This document shows, one piece after another, positions 43,200 through 55,400 of a DNA stretch of 64,000 nt. Positions within the stretch are counted from its first letter, which is position 1, and each line of letters opens with the position of its first letter. The position numbers were made by a program, and so were the translations under genes. Under the pieces are notes generated by a model. The model saw only the letters and a list, made by a program, of their open reading frames with translations. It was not told where the DNA came from and did not search any database. Source of the stretch: Taxillus chinensis (lineage: Eukaryota > Streptophyta > Magnoliopsida > Santalales > Loranthaceae); assembly GCA_023512835.1 (NCBI GenBank), contig CM042092.1:47954400-48018399 (forward strand), given 5' to 3'.

Positions 43200-44891
43200 G
43201 GCAGAGCTTCAAATCATCAACTATTCACCACCACTTGCATAGAACTATAGGTGGGCTCGAAACCACCCATCAAGTCAAGTGATTGGTGATCCTACTGTTG
43301 GAGTAAGAACGAGGGCAGCCACTTCTAATTTGTGCCTCTACTCGTGTTTTCTATCACAGATAGATCCAAAGGTAGTGGATGAAGCCCTTCAGGACTCAAA
43401 CTAGATAGACGCTATGCAAAAAGAGCTTAATCAATTCAAGAGGAGTGAAGTGTGGACTCTAGTACCAAGGTCGAGGTTGCAACAAGTCATTGGAGTTAAA
43501 TCGGTGTTTTAGAACAAATTAGACACTGATGGAATAGTAATCTGGAACAAAGCTAGACTGGTAGCCAAAGGATACCATCAAGAAGATGGCATTGACTATG
43601 ACGAGACCTTTGCTCCTGTAGTTAGACTTGAGGCGATCCGAATGTTCCTGGTGTATGCATCATATGAAAACTTCAAGGTTTATCAAATAGACGTCAAGAG
43701 CGCATTTCTTAATGGAGATCTTCAAGAGGAGGTTTATGTCAAACAACCTCCGGGCTTTGTTGAACACAAGGCTGAACATATGATATATAAACTTCAGAAA
43801 GCTTTGTACGGATTGAAGCAAGCTCCAAGAGCCTGGTATAACACTCTATCAGGGTTCTTTCTCGAACATAATTTCAAAAAAGGGAAGATAGACACCACAC
43901 TATTTCTACGGAAAGAGAAAGATCATTCTCTAATCATACAAATTTACGTGGCTGACATCATTTTTGGATCATCAAATCCGAAGCTTTGTGAAGAGTTTGC
44001 GAAGTTGATGATTGGCAAATTTGAAATGAGTATGATGGGAGAATTAACGTACTTCCTTGGAATAGAGGTTAAACAAATGAAAGATGGAATCTTCATCAAC
44101 CAAGCCAAGTACACACGGGATTTAATCAAGAAATTTGGTATGGACACCTCATCTTCCGTGAAGACTCCGATGCAGTCAGTGCAAAGTTAGATTCTGATGA
44201 TGACGGAAAATCAGTAAATGTGACTGAATACAGAGGTATGATTGGATCATTGTTGTACCTTACAACAAGTCGCCCGGACATAATGTTTGCAACCTGCATT
44301 TGTGCAAGATATCAGGCAAATCCCAAAGAGTCACATATGCTTCATGTAAAACGGATATTACGATATCTCAAAGGGACAGTGAATTTGGGACTTTCGTATC
44401 CAAAGGAGTCCAACTTCTCTTTATCAGGATATTCAGATGCTGATTTTGCCAGGTGTCGCATCGACAGAAAGAGCACTAGCGGTACTTGTTAGTTCCTAGG
44501 AAACAAATTGATTTTATGGTTCAGTAAGAAGCAGAATTCCATATCAACCTCTACTATTGAGGCAGAGTATATAGCTGCTGGGAGTTGCTGCGCACAGCTA
44601 CTCTGGATACAAAGTTAACTTAGTGACTACGGCTTCAACATGACATCTGTTCCACTATACTTCGATAACACAAGTGTAATTTCTATCAGCAACAACCCTG
44701 TCATGCATCCAAAAACAAAGCACACTGAAGTCAGGTATCATTTTATCCGCGATCAAGTTCTAAAAAAGCACATATCACTTGAACATGTTACTACGGATGA
44801 TCAACTCGCAGACATACTTACCAAGCCCCTTCCTGATGCGAGATTTTCTGAACTTCTCTTAAAACTAGGTATGTTTGACCTTACTGCATAG
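43200..44891 (+). pseudogene. SIRE-D RT and RNase H
   Basis: RT from about 43,370; the longest open part is 43642-44190 ([49 protein letters not shown]). The catalytic box is YVAD (43945-43956), not YVDD, so RT is inactivated by substitution. RNase H (EYRGMIGSLLYLTTSRPDIM; KTKHTEVRYHFIRDQVLKKH) ends MFDLTA, TAG at 44889-44891. Stops occur near 43,402, 43,510, 44,190, 44,491 and 44,617. Confidence 0.9.
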
Positions 44892-45312
44892 GGTCTTAGT
44901 TATGTATCCAACAGCTTTTCTTTCAGAACATGCATCATGGTTCTCAGTGGGCTGTTAACACTTACTGTATTTCATGCTGATCACGTTTACTACTGATATG
45001 CATTCTGTTTCTGATAATTTTCTCATATCTTCAATGGGAGGATGCTTGTGTTTCCCGACTGAAGGTATACAGCTGACATAATTAACCCTATATGAGTATA
45101 CTCTCCTTTGGATTTCATGATTCATATTTTCATGTATCACCTCTTGTCCAATACTATTTCATATTGATTACACTATTAACATGTCTAGTTGAAGAAATGA
45201 AATGGGTTAGCTCGGAATGCTGGTGGATGAAATCACAGTGGTAGTCTGATCAGCTTCTGAAGGGAAGTTCCGAAAGGATAGACAGCATAATTCTCAAAAT
45301 CTAAACATTCCT
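44892..45312 (+). other. Start of the 3' spacer of SIRE-D
   Basis: 421 bp, no gene. It contains the gtgtttcccgactgaagg and ggttagctcggaatgctgg blocks shared with the other Sireviruses. It is cut by SIRE-E just before the expected twin polypurine modules. The bases before the junction are ttcct, the expected target duplication. Confidence 0.75.
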
Positions 45313-46772
45313 TGATGGTCCCTTGGAGCCTAAAGGGGGGGGGGGGGGGTGAATAGGCTCTTATCAAATCTCTTTTCTTTCTCTTAAGACACAAACACTT
45401 ATCTAGTTAAGTGATAGAATCACTGCGGAAGATAACCAGATAGTGGAAGTATTTTGTTTTATTATCACAAGATAAATACAACAAAATAGAAGCAAGACTC
45501 TCTTACACTCTGTTTACAAATGAACTCACACACTAGCCAACTTCTATCTCCAAAGATGAAAATGCTTGTGCATACACAGAATTAGTCTTTTCTTGACTAA
45601 TGCACATACGCTCACTTTTTTTTAATGTACAAGTATGAATATTTATACTAAACATTCTTAAGAGGCAACCTTGGAACTTGTAGTTCCGGAATGCGTTCAG
45701 CACTAACTATCCCTCGGTAATCTCTCTGCCTTGACTGCTGCGGTTTGTGGAGCTCAAGATCTTGGGTTCGAAGAGTATAAGTGCGTTTGTGAGTTCCCAA
45801 ATACAATTAAGGTTGTGTCCACATATCCGAATGATCCACGTGTAAGATTCTTCAGGTTCTCAATAAATTCGTCTTACATCGGGACGCCACGAGCTGATAA
45901 CTTTAAATGCGGTTGAGTTAAAGCAGTATCTTCTTGGTCCGGTGTAATTTTCCTTACTCCGTGGCTAATGAAGCTCGGAACCTTACTCCGTGTCAGTGGT
46001 TGCTTACTCCGTATCTATTTAGTACTAGAATCATTAGTCCGTGTCAGCGCTTTCTTACTCCACATGTAAGTTCCTTACTCCGTATGTAAGTTCCTTACAC
46101 CGGGCGAGTCTTGAAAAGTCTGATGACTTATTCCGTGTCAGCGCTTTTTTTACTCCGCATGTAAGTTCCTTACTCCGTATGTAAGTTCCTTACTCCGTAT
46201 GTAATTTCCTTACTCCGGGCGAGTAAGATATCCAGATCCCTTACTCCGGGCGAGTAAGATATCCAGATTCCTTACTCCGGGCGAGTAAGATATCCAGATT
46301 CCTTACTCCGCATCTGGTTTCCTTACTCCGTGTGAATAAAGACTCGGATCCTTATTCCGCATCAATACTTCCTTACTCGGCATGTATGAAAGACTCGGAC
46401 GCCTTACTCCGTGTCTTCTTTACTTTAGTTCGCCTGAGGGGAAGACTTAACTATTTAACTCCATTTCAATCCTTTTGCTTTGTGCGACCTCGTTGATCAA
46501 GACTCTTACTCCGCACTTATCCTTTAAGTTCTTAGTCCGTACGAATGTTCCTTATTCCGTATGTATTTGTGACTTGGTTATTTACCAAGTGTTTAATGAC
46601 ACTCACTCTTGTCCGGATCAGGATTATGTATCCTGTCCTTAGCTTTGCTCTCACGAGTGCATCTCTGGATTAGTAACATATCTTCTGCAATGATCAAATA
46701 AACACAAAAGATCTCAGATCAAATTACATAAGGCTTTATCAACATTATCCAAATTCTGGGTTTGATCCAACA
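45313..46772 (-). repeat. 3' LTR of SIRE-E (1460 bp)
   Basis: On the minus strand it runs TGTTGGATCAAACCC to GGGACCATCA. It contains scattered CGGAGTAAGG motifs and the variant GCCCGGAGTAAGG repeated three times near 46,220-46,290. A poly-C run of about 14 lies near its end (45,336-45,349 on plus). Confidence 0.93.
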
Positions 46773-46785
46773 ATCTCCCCCAATT
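46773..46785 (-). other. Polypurine tract of SIRE-E
   Basis: On the minus strand aattgggggagat precedes the LTR start at 46772. Confidence 0.9.
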
Positions 46786-46915
46786 ATGGATATGCCCAAA
46801 CCCTTTGTAATCTGATCTGGTAAGCAATGCAAAAGAATAACATACAGAATACGCAACACAACCAATTTCATTAATCAGCAACTAAATACAATTCCGCCTT
46901 AATACAAGTTTTTCA

Positions 46916-49670
46916 CTAGGGTACATAAGGCTTACTATACTTGAAGATCATAGTTGCTGCCTTCTCTCTAAGCTCCATTGTCTGCTTCATCGTAAAGGTG
47001 GTGTGTTGGCTCCAATATTTGTCCACAGTTAAGAATGACTTGATGAAGTGACAGACAAAGGCTCCGCAGCTATCTCCATCCGGCTGTTGTGGCACTTGCT
47101 TCTTGCCCCGGAATGTCGCCTTGAGTTTCTCTGTCGGACGCAGGGGTGTGATGCCCAACTCTTCATATAATCTGGCTTTCTTCACAGCTTCAGTCAGCCT
47201 GAGACACAAAGGTTCCCATTGATTCTTCCTAACGAAGTGCTCCACAATCTAATGAGAATCAATGAGAATCATTTGCTTGGACTGAATCATGAAGACAGCC
47301 ATCATGAAGTGTGGCGACATGATCCGGTACGGAATGAGGATGGTTGAGAGAGTTTTCCATGGCTTGCTATCCTCAGCAGTTCCGTCGATGAAGGACTGAA
47401 TTAGATCCACACTGGGAAGATAGCCCTCATTCTAACACGGCAGAACGTCAAACAAGTGCCTATCTTTGTAGAGAGATGGAAACAGCCTCATCTCCATTTT
47501 AGCAGCTCTCGAGAAGTTGTCAATGTCTTTTGTAGTAAAGAGTTCTTTCTCCGAACAAAGAGTCTGAATGTCGGCTGGGGAGAAAGGGTACATTTCAGAA
47601 AGACATCTTCTCTCAGCAGAAGACGCAGCATAGGATTTCATTGCCTTGCGCAAGCTTCCATCCGCATCAGAAGGATCAAACTCCGCATATGATGGGAGGA
47701 AGGTATCAGCTGCGAATGAGGAGGATGGAGGAGGAGCTGGAGCTGCAGTAGAGGAGCTTGGTTGAGAGAAGCGGCTTCGTTTGGGAATTTGAACTCCCTG
47801 AAGCACTGAAGTGGCAGGCCGTTTCTTAGTCCGAGTAGATGGTTGTGGGGCAGAAGGAGTAGATGGATCAAATGACACTCTCTCCCCCGGTTTGGCAGAT
47901 CGCCGGGAAGCAACAGGAGGACGAGCCATCGCGTGCGCCAGATCCGCGAAGGAGGTAGACAATGAATGGACGGATGTGGCAACAAATCCATTTTCTGCTC
48001 CATGGAAGTGGAGGAGTCAGTGAGAGCGGAGAGGAGTTGGGCGCCGAGGGCATCAACTTTGGCAGCGATGGCGGAAATTTGGGCGCTTTGAGCGTGGGCG
48101 TGTCGGTCTAGCTGGGCGGAAAACACAGCGTCGGAGTGGACCGTGCCAAAAGAGGCACGCCCAAGGACCAACTCCGGAGCTTTGGAGGACACCCCCGCAT
48201 GAACAGGAGCAGGAGTGCGTTGGGCAGAGGAGTCCGCAGGAGTATCAGCAGCAGCAGGAGCATCAGAGGCAGCCGGAGCATCGGAGGCAGCCGGAGCATT
48301 GGAGGCATCCGGAGCAAGGGACCCGCGGTGACCAGATAAGTCAACCACGGGGAATCGCGGCAGCAGGAGAAGAGGGTCCAGCCTTAGCAGGGGAAGGATT
48401 TCGTGCAGCAGGGACTGGGCCGAAGGGTGTAGGGAATGGCACATCGGGAATGGCAGCCGGCGTAAGAAAGCCTTGGTCCAAGTTCCAGATGATCATTGTC
48501 TCCGGGGATTGGGTATTGCGTGTGTAAAACACCCAGAGATCGGTGTCAGAAATGGAGGAGGTGTGGGCTAGGCTGAAACGGAGCCAAAGGTCCGTTAAGG
48601 TGTCGGTGGTGAGATGGGCAAGATAATCTCGGGGTTGAGGTAGGGGAGGCAAAGGGGCTTCAGGAGAAGCGGCCGGGACATCATCAGTGGCGACAGCAAT
48701 AGTGGTATCAACCGCGGCAGCAATAGCGGAGGTGGAGGGAGTGGGGACATCAGCAGCAGAGGGGGCTGAGGAAACAGCTTTAGAAGCACTGCGCTGAGAT
48801 GGCCCCGCAACCTCGGACGGTTCGGCACGGACGCTTGGCTGGGAGGCCCGTGAGTGGAAGGGTGCAGCAACAAACCGAATCCGGGAGGATCGGGGTGCAG
48901 AACTGACCTCGTAGGCTTGGCTGTCAGAGGGGTCACCAACAGAGCTGCCTTGTTGTTCCGAGGCAGGGAGAATGCGGAGAGCTACAGTGGGTCGGCGAGC
49001 GGTCATGTTCCCGTCCGGCGTAAGGTAACGGAGGTAATAAGCCGAGGGAAACGAGACAGCATCAGATCGGGCGAAATGGTCCGGACGTAGATGCCGGAAG
49101 ACAATGCTGAGGATGCACCCGAAGGAATGGTTTTTGGGACCATTCTGCAGCAAACGAAATAAGAACATCCCCCAATCCATCGGAAGACCTTCAAAAACGC
49201 CGTACATGGCCAGGAGAAGGTCGTACGGAACTGAGTCCAGGGCGGATGTGCGAGCCAGTAGGCATCGACTTAGAATGGTCGCCATACATCGATAGCGACC
49301 CTGGAAGGATTTCACCTTGTATTCCTTCCCCTTGTTCGTGCAACCCATAGAAGCCACCATTGGATCGGCATCCGGGCGCTGTGGTTCACCGGGGGGTAGG
49401 TGGAGAGCAGCGCGGAGAACGGCGGGAGTGATGAGGATGGATTCTCCGCGGACATGGGAGATGATGGAGTCGGTGGTGCAGCGAATCCGTTGGTAATACT
49501 CAATGATGTCGTCGATAAGAAGATCAACAGGAGTGGTGACCAGATTGAGTATATGTGAAGCTTCAAGGAGAGGGCGAAGCTGGAAAAACCAATCCGGAGG
49601 ATTGGAGACAGCGTGCCAATCAACTAGATGACCAGGATTTACGCCGGAAAGGGAGATTCTGGGGTGCCAT
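46916..49670 (-). pseudogene. Third (env-like) ORF of SIRE-E with C48-like C-terminus
   Basis: The family ATG is at 49670; an extra C just after it puts the ATG out of frame with the long open stretch (to 48341), which is open upstream to 50086. A frameshift near 48,350 precedes the Ala/Pro-rich middle and another lies near 47,650. The C-terminal end has HFMMAVFMIQSK, then LIDSH, with His 47309-47311 and Asp 47258-47260, 17 codons apart. A CAG-to-TAG stop (47249-47251) follows. It reopens as VPQQPDGDSCGAFVCHFI with Cys 47066-47068 six residues after a Gln. It ends PYVP, TAG at 46916-46918. This copy shows the Cys motif best. Confidence 0.85.
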
Positions 49671-51346
49671 TGCAGATTAGATTGGAAGGACAAGATGAAA
49701 GGTGAGGTCTTGACAGTGGAAGGAGCAACGAGAGGTTTAGGGATTTGAAATGAGCAATACTCGTGCTTCGCAGGAATGATCAGAACATATAAGACCGAGT
49801 CCGCAAATGTCAGCGGGCCTAGGAATGTGCGAGTGAGATAGGGACCCGCGCGACATGCTGATGTCATTAGTCTGGATATCGATGCGCCTCCGAATGAAAC
49901 GATGTCGTGGAGACCGCATGACCAAGTAAAGATAACAACTGGTTGCCATCCAGAGAAGTGTGTGTGCAACCCGAGATATGTATTTAATGAATCATCATTA
50001 TTCCTCCTCAAAAGCATGCGACATATGAGTATACATGGATTGTCACAATTGAACAGTGTCAGGAGTCCGGAGGAAAGAGCCGACAATCATCCGAAGTAAA
50101 TAATATTCGTGGAAGAGTATCCGGATGAATAATAGACCTTGTCCGTGGTAAACAGAGTTCGGTGAGAGAGTAGAGTAGATTCCTTTGCAGTCAAAAAGTC
50201 GAAGAGAAGAGAAGTACCACAACACTTCAAATTCGAGACTATGGACTGGATTTATCGATACGGTTGCAAAGAAAATCTGAACCTGTAGCTAAATAAGGAT
50301 AAACTGAAAATACAAAAGCTTAACAGGCAAGGATTAGTACGGAGTAGAGAAGATAATCAGTGAAAAACAACATAATCCGAACTAATGAGAAACAGAACTC
50401 ATGCATGGCTAAGAATGTAGTAGACGTATGCATACGTGAAAATGATCAATATTACTGAATCAGGGCATATGTCAGACAGCAATACACAGGTTCATATAGG
50501 TCAACATAGCGAAACCGTCTTGCTGAACAACGTAGCTAAGAGTAATTAAAGAGCATATGATTTGGCCACATTCGGATTCATGAGTGAAAAATGATAGAGC
50601 GAACACATGTCAAAAGAAGGCAGATGATTAGCCGATTAAAATGCATGGTTGAAGAAGGAAAATACATCCAAACATGCCACTTTTCTGATTCAAAACAGCA
50701 TGTCCAGTCAAATCCGGAAGTAAAAGTTTAGAGGAAGGAGAATCCGAGACATATTAGGGGTTCATTGCTGCTCCCCCGTAGATCATTTGATCCTCTCAAT
50801 GAAAAGCTCCCCCTCAAATAGACAGTCAGGAAAGAGGTCATGAGACATATACGGGGGGTATTACTGAATAATATATAAAGCATTGTCTCCCCCGTAGATT
50901 GTGCAATCCTCTCGGTTGACCGTTCCGATTTGTAGAAGTTCAGCACTGTCTATCTTATTAGAAAACTATACTTCAGAAGCTGATCAGACTGCGATTGAGT
51001 ATTCATCCACCAGGCATTCCAAGCTAACCCACTTCACTTCTTCAACTATGCATGTTAATAGAGTAATCTAAATGAACATGCTTTTGTCACGTGGTGATTA
51101 ATGGAAGTTAAGATCATGAACCCAAAAGAGGTAAATCATATAAACTGTAATTATGATAGCTTAAACGACTTCAATCGGGAAACGCAAGCATCCTCCCATT
51201 ATGAGGTTGAGATTAATATCAGAAGCATGAAGCCGTTAAACAGTAAGTATGATCAGCAATACAGTCAGTAAGTCTCTACTACTTTCAGTAAACGTACAAT
51301 GCATATTCTGAGAGTAAATATACTATTGGGTAATTCAAATGTGAAG
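49671..51346 (-). other. Noncoding spacer of SIRE-E between pol and the third ORF
   Basis: Collinear with 3734-5400. It includes the twin polypurine modules (ctcccccgtag on plus at about 50771 and 50887) and the conserved cgacttcaatcgggaaacgc block near 51,170. No separate gene seen. Confidence 0.7.
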
Positions 51347-51427
51347 CTATGCAGAGAAGTCAAGCATACCTAATCGGAAGAGAAGTTCAGAGAACCTCGC
51401 ATCAGGTAGGGGCTTTGTAAGTATGTC
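51347..51427 (-). pseudogene. RNase H C-terminal tail of SIRE-E
   Basis: On the minus strand it reads LTKPLPDARFSELLF-like codons and ends DFSA, TAG at 51347-51349. It is cut at 51427 by the TAT-B LTR. Confidence 0.85.
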
Positions 51428-54400
51428 TGTCATCACTGGTTTTCGTCCGGGCCCTTTTTGGGGTGAGCTCAAACTAAACCAATGGTGAGAAATTTTAGAG
51501 TCGCCACCAACTATTTTTGGGGTACAGTTGGATACCCTCTACTTTGAGTAGTCTTAAGTGTATGGTCTGTGTTATCAGAGATGGGTTCGGGAGTTGGTTA
51601 CGTGTAGGGAAGGATTAGCACCCCTACAGCGCCCTTTCGGTATCTAATTTAGGAGGAGGAGGTTTTTCTTTTGTTTGTACTGTCATAACTGGGTTAAGTT
51701 TCCTAAAAAGCCTATGATTTTTATTTAGCTAAGTTATTTAAAGTTATGGTTAAAATGGATTTATCCCAAATGTCTAAAAAGGGAATCCTAAAAATTTTGG
51801 GTTTTTGTTTTGAAGTGGAGAATGAGGTCCTATGGGTTGGTTTTGGTTTTTTTGGTTTTGTTTTGGAGTCCTAGAAAATGATTTTTATTATTTTCCCTTT
51901 TTTTTTTGTTTTGTTTTGTTTTTTTTTTTTTTTTTTTGAAAGACACTTGGAATACATTTTATGAAAACATTTTCAAAACATGTTATTGAAGAGATTTTTA
52001 AAAAATATTTTATTGAAAAAACGTTTTGTTTTGTTTTTTTGTTTTGTTTTTTGTTTGTTTGTTTGTTTTTTTTTTTTGAAAACATTTTGAAAATTATATA
52101 CTGAAAACGTTTTTCAAAAAAAAACGTGTTTGTTTTTTTTTTTTGTGTTTTCTTTTCTTTTTTTTTTTGAGATTGAAAATGCATATATCAAAATAGATGT
52201 AGAGTGTGTGAGTGTGACATCCACAAAAATAAAATCACTCTTTTTTTTTTCTTTTCTTTTTCTTCATCCTTTCCCTTTGCTCTCTCTCTTTTTTCTTTTG
52301 TTGTTTTTTTTTTGCTACACTTTACATATTACACATACACATAAGAAGAAATACAAGGAAAATGCAATGGAAAAAGGTTGAAAAGCAATTACATCAAATA
52401 TAGATAAACTAAAAAAACAAAAATTAGAAATAAATGCTAAAACAAATACACCAAATATAGATACAAATCAGCTGAAAAAAAAAGGAGTGAAAAGATAAGG
52501 GCTGAACCGACTTTGAATCTTCTGCTTGAGCTCCCACTGATGCTGATGGTCACCACCTGCTTGGATCCAGCAAGATTTGACAACGAGGTTTGTGAGGGGG
52601 GGGGGGGGGGGGGGGGGGTTTCTTGGTATTTGGAGATAGGAGGGCTGAAGTGGGTGTGAGAGGAAGGGGACTGGAAAAGGATTGGTGCCTGTTGTATTTT
52701 TTGCTTGCTGAACACGCAGAAAAAGGGGCTGAAATTGGGATTGTTTTTGTGTTTTTTTTGTTTGCTGAAAAAAGAAGAAAAAGCTGGCGTGAGAGGAGGG
52801 AAAGAGGATGTAGGGGCGATGCTGATTGCAGAAAAACTGGGCGTTCAATATGAGAAGATGAGGCTGGGGCGTTTCTCTCCTTTCTTTCTTCTTCAATGAT
52901 CTCTCTCTTCTTTTTTTCAATGATCTCTCCACTCTGTGTTTTTTTGCTCTGTCTGCACTAGGATGAGGGAGGGATGAAAGGGTACAGGTTTTTTCCCTTT
53001 TTTTCAACGATTTTGCTCTGTCTGTGTCTTTCTCTTTTTTTTTTTTTTGCAGGGATGAAGCTGGGGCAGAAGAATTTTTCTTGTGCGTGGGAGTCTCAGG
53101 CGTAATCTCCTCTCTTCTTTTTTTTCTCTCCTCTTTTTTTGCGTAGGGACGGGCAACTGCTTCTTAAAGGATTGCAGGAAGTTGTTCTTTTTTCTCTTTG
53201 GCTGGACTGTCATAATTGCAGTATTATTTCATGCAGTATTTTAATTTGCAGATTTGTATTTTGTCTGGTGGACAGCCTATGCGGAAAACAGGGGAGCTCG
53301 TGATTGCCTTTTTGAACTTGTATTTTAGCAGCGCATGTGACTGACAGGTTGGTGAGAAATAATTCCTTGTCTGATGGTCAGTGCAGAAGATGAGTCCCGT
53401 GAACGACCAACGAGAGGAAAAAAAGGAAATCCGTGAGAAAAAAGTCGGCGCGAGAAACCAGCGAGAAAAAAAATCAGCGAAGGCAGAAAGGGTCGGAGGT
53501 TCGAAGTGTCGGTAGGTCGGAGCGTCGGCAGGTCGGAGCGTCGGCAGGGTCGAAGCTTCGGTGGGTCGAATTTCGGTGGGGCGAAAGTCAACGGTCAACG
53601 GGTCGAAGTGTCGGCAGGTCGAAGGTCAATGGTCAACGGGCCGAACACTTACTGGTATTGTAGGTCAAGGTTCGAAGGTCGGAGTGTCGGCAGGGTCGAA
53701 GGTGGACAGGCTTCGAAGGTCCGTGGGTCGTAGGTCAAGGTTCGAAGGTTCGCAGGTCAAGGTTCGAAGGTTCGCAGGTCAAAGCATCGCAGGGTCAAGG
53801 GTCAAAGGGTCGAAGGTCGGAGTGTCAGCAGCGGGGCTTCGAGGCTTCGAGGGTCGAAGGTGGAAGGCGTACGGGTGCCGCGGATCGAAGGTCGGAGTGT
53901 CGGCAGCGAGGCTTCGAGGCTTCGAAGCTCCGAGGCTTCGAGGCTCCTAGGCTTCGAGGCTCCGAGGCTTCGATGCTTCGAGGCTTCAGGGCTTCGAGGC
54001 TTCAAGGCTTCGGGGCTTCGAGGCTTCGGGGCTTCGAGCTTCGGGGCTTCGGGGCTTCGAGCTTCGGGGCTTCGAGGCTTTGAGGCTTCGAGCTTCGGGG
54101 TCAATGGGTCGAAGTGTCGGCAGGTCAACGGTCAACGGTCAATTTTTATTTTTTTTTATTTTTTTTATTTTTTTTAACTTTTAATTACCTTTTTACCCCC
54201 ACCAAAAATGCAAAAATGGATGACCTTCCAGGGATTGTTCGAGGAGATCCGTATTAGCCTACATAGGCATTTTGAAGAGTTTCGCCTGATCACTTTTGCG
54301 GGCAGGTTGACCAGGGGCATTGACCGTTTTTTGGCGAGTTTGCCTTTTTCCAACGAAAGTTGTTTCGGCCATAACTTCTTCATTTTAAGTCCGATTTGAG

Positions 54401-54662
54401 CTCGGTCAAGTGCGTTGGTCTCCAATTTTCATCCTCCATCACCTGGTGTTGGTCTTGGGGCGCTTCAAGGACCTGTAGCAAAAGTCATTAATTTTGAACT
54501 CTCCCATCCGTGTCAATTGTATCCATCTCGTGCCGATTGGGGTAGACCATTCCTTGGAAGTATGGGATCATTGTGGACCTGTTCAACAAGGTACATGGCG
54601 TGGGCAGAAAGGTATATCAAATGGGGTTAGTATGTCCAACCCGGACAAAATGGGGTCCAACA
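51428..54662 (-). repeat. 3' LTR of TAT-B (3235 bp)
   Basis: On the minus strand it starts TGTTGGACCCCATTTTG and ends AACCAGTGATGACA. It contains a T/A-homopolymer-rich block (51,890-52,340 on plus), a run of over 20 G (about 52,598-52,618) and a TTCGAGGC/GGTCGAAG repeat block (53,480-54,140). No gene. Confidence 0.93.
53480..54140 (-). repeat. TTCGA-rich degenerate repeat in the TAT-B LTR
   Basis: On plus, two phases: ggtcgaagtgtcggcag-type words (53,500-53,900), then ggcttcgaggcttcgggg-type words (53,840-54,110). The TAT-A LTR has shorter versions at 31,500-31,780 and 31,960-32,170. Confidence 0.85.
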
Positions 54663-54676
54663 GCTGCCCCTCTTTG
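54663..54676 (-). other. Polypurine tract of TAT-B
   Basis: On the minus strand, caaagaggggcagc lies directly before the LTR start at 54662. Confidence 0.85.
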
Positions 54677-54680
54677 TGCA

Positions 54681-54698
54681 CTGTTTGTATACAAACAG
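54681..54698. other. Perfect 18-bp palindrome next to the PPT of TAT-B
   Basis: CTGTTTGTATACAAACAG is its own reverse complement. It lies 4 bp beyond the polypurine tract, as in TAT-A. Confidence 0.9.
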
Positions 54699-54859
54699 CG
54701 TACAAAGATAAAAGGGAGTCATTTTGGACGGGTTGGAGCACTTACCTGACTTACCTAGAGGAAGAAGTTCGACAGTTGGGTTCATCCCCGAGAGGGAAAA
54801 GGGGCTTCACAGGCCGGTGTGCTTGGATAATACCTTGATGAGGCATCTAAGGCCGCTTG

Positions 54860-55400
54860 ATACCAGAGATTGAAAGCCTACAACAATGACAGGCTTGAAC
54901 TAAAAAAAGAGAAAAGGCCCACAACAATGATGGGCGTGAACTAAAAGTTGAAAGGCCCACAGCAACGATAGGCTCGAACTGAAAAATGGAAAAAGGCCCA
55001 CCACAATGATGGGCTTGAATTGGAAACTGAAAGGCCCACAGCAACGATAGGCTCGAATTGAAAAATGGAAAAAGGCCCACAATAATGATGGGCTTGAATT
55101 GAAAACGAATAGCCCACAGCAACGATAGGCTCGAACTGAAAACGGGAAAGCCCACAGCAACGATAGGCTTAAATTGAAAATGGAAAAGCCCACAGCAACG
55201 ATAGGCTTAAACGGAAAAATGAAAGGCCGACTGCAACGATAGGCTTGAATTGAAAATGGAAAGCCCACAGCAACGATAGGCTTGAATTGAAAACGGATAG
55301 CCCACAGCAACGATAGGCTTGAATCGAAAAATGGTAGCCCACAGCAACGATAGGCTTGAACTGAAAATAAATAGCCCACAGCAACGATAGGCTTGAATTG
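54860..55400 (-). repeat. 34-42-bp minisatellite in the TAT-B 3' untranslated region
   Basis: About 14 variant copies of (plus strand) gcccacagcaacgatagg followed by cttgaattgaaaatgg. It shares no obvious sequence with the TAT-A array at the same place. Confidence 0.92.

Larger units (their letters stand above)
42913..45312 (+). mobile_element. SIRE-D: Sirevirus pol fragment between COP-C and SIRE-E
   Basis: Begins in the integrase-RT linker (compare 1700-2000 of SIRE-A), runs through RT and RNase H, and stops in the 3' spacer where the SIRE-E LTR begins (45313). The spacer portion (44892-45312) aligns with 3734-4140 of SIRE-A. The 5' half is missing on the left of COP-C. Confidence 0.87.
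45313..51427 (-). mobile_element. SIRE-E: Sirevirus 3' portion, minus strand
   Basis: Read on the minus strand: end of RNase H (51427-51347), spacer, third ORF, PPT, 3' LTR ending at 45313. It is inserted in SIRE-D and cut on the right by TAT-B. Its remaining 5' part should lie beyond 64000. Confidence 0.87.

Noticed and set aside
48341..50086. Upstream start (50086) for the SIRE-E third ORF
   Set aside because: The extension is open by chance after an extra base at the family ATG (49670). SIRE-B has no in-frame upstream equivalent.
52430..53215. Host gene in 52,430-53,215 on the minus strand
   Set aside because: Lies wholly inside the TAT-B LTR; low-complexity Lys/Pro/Phe-rich frames with a poly-G run, no domain.
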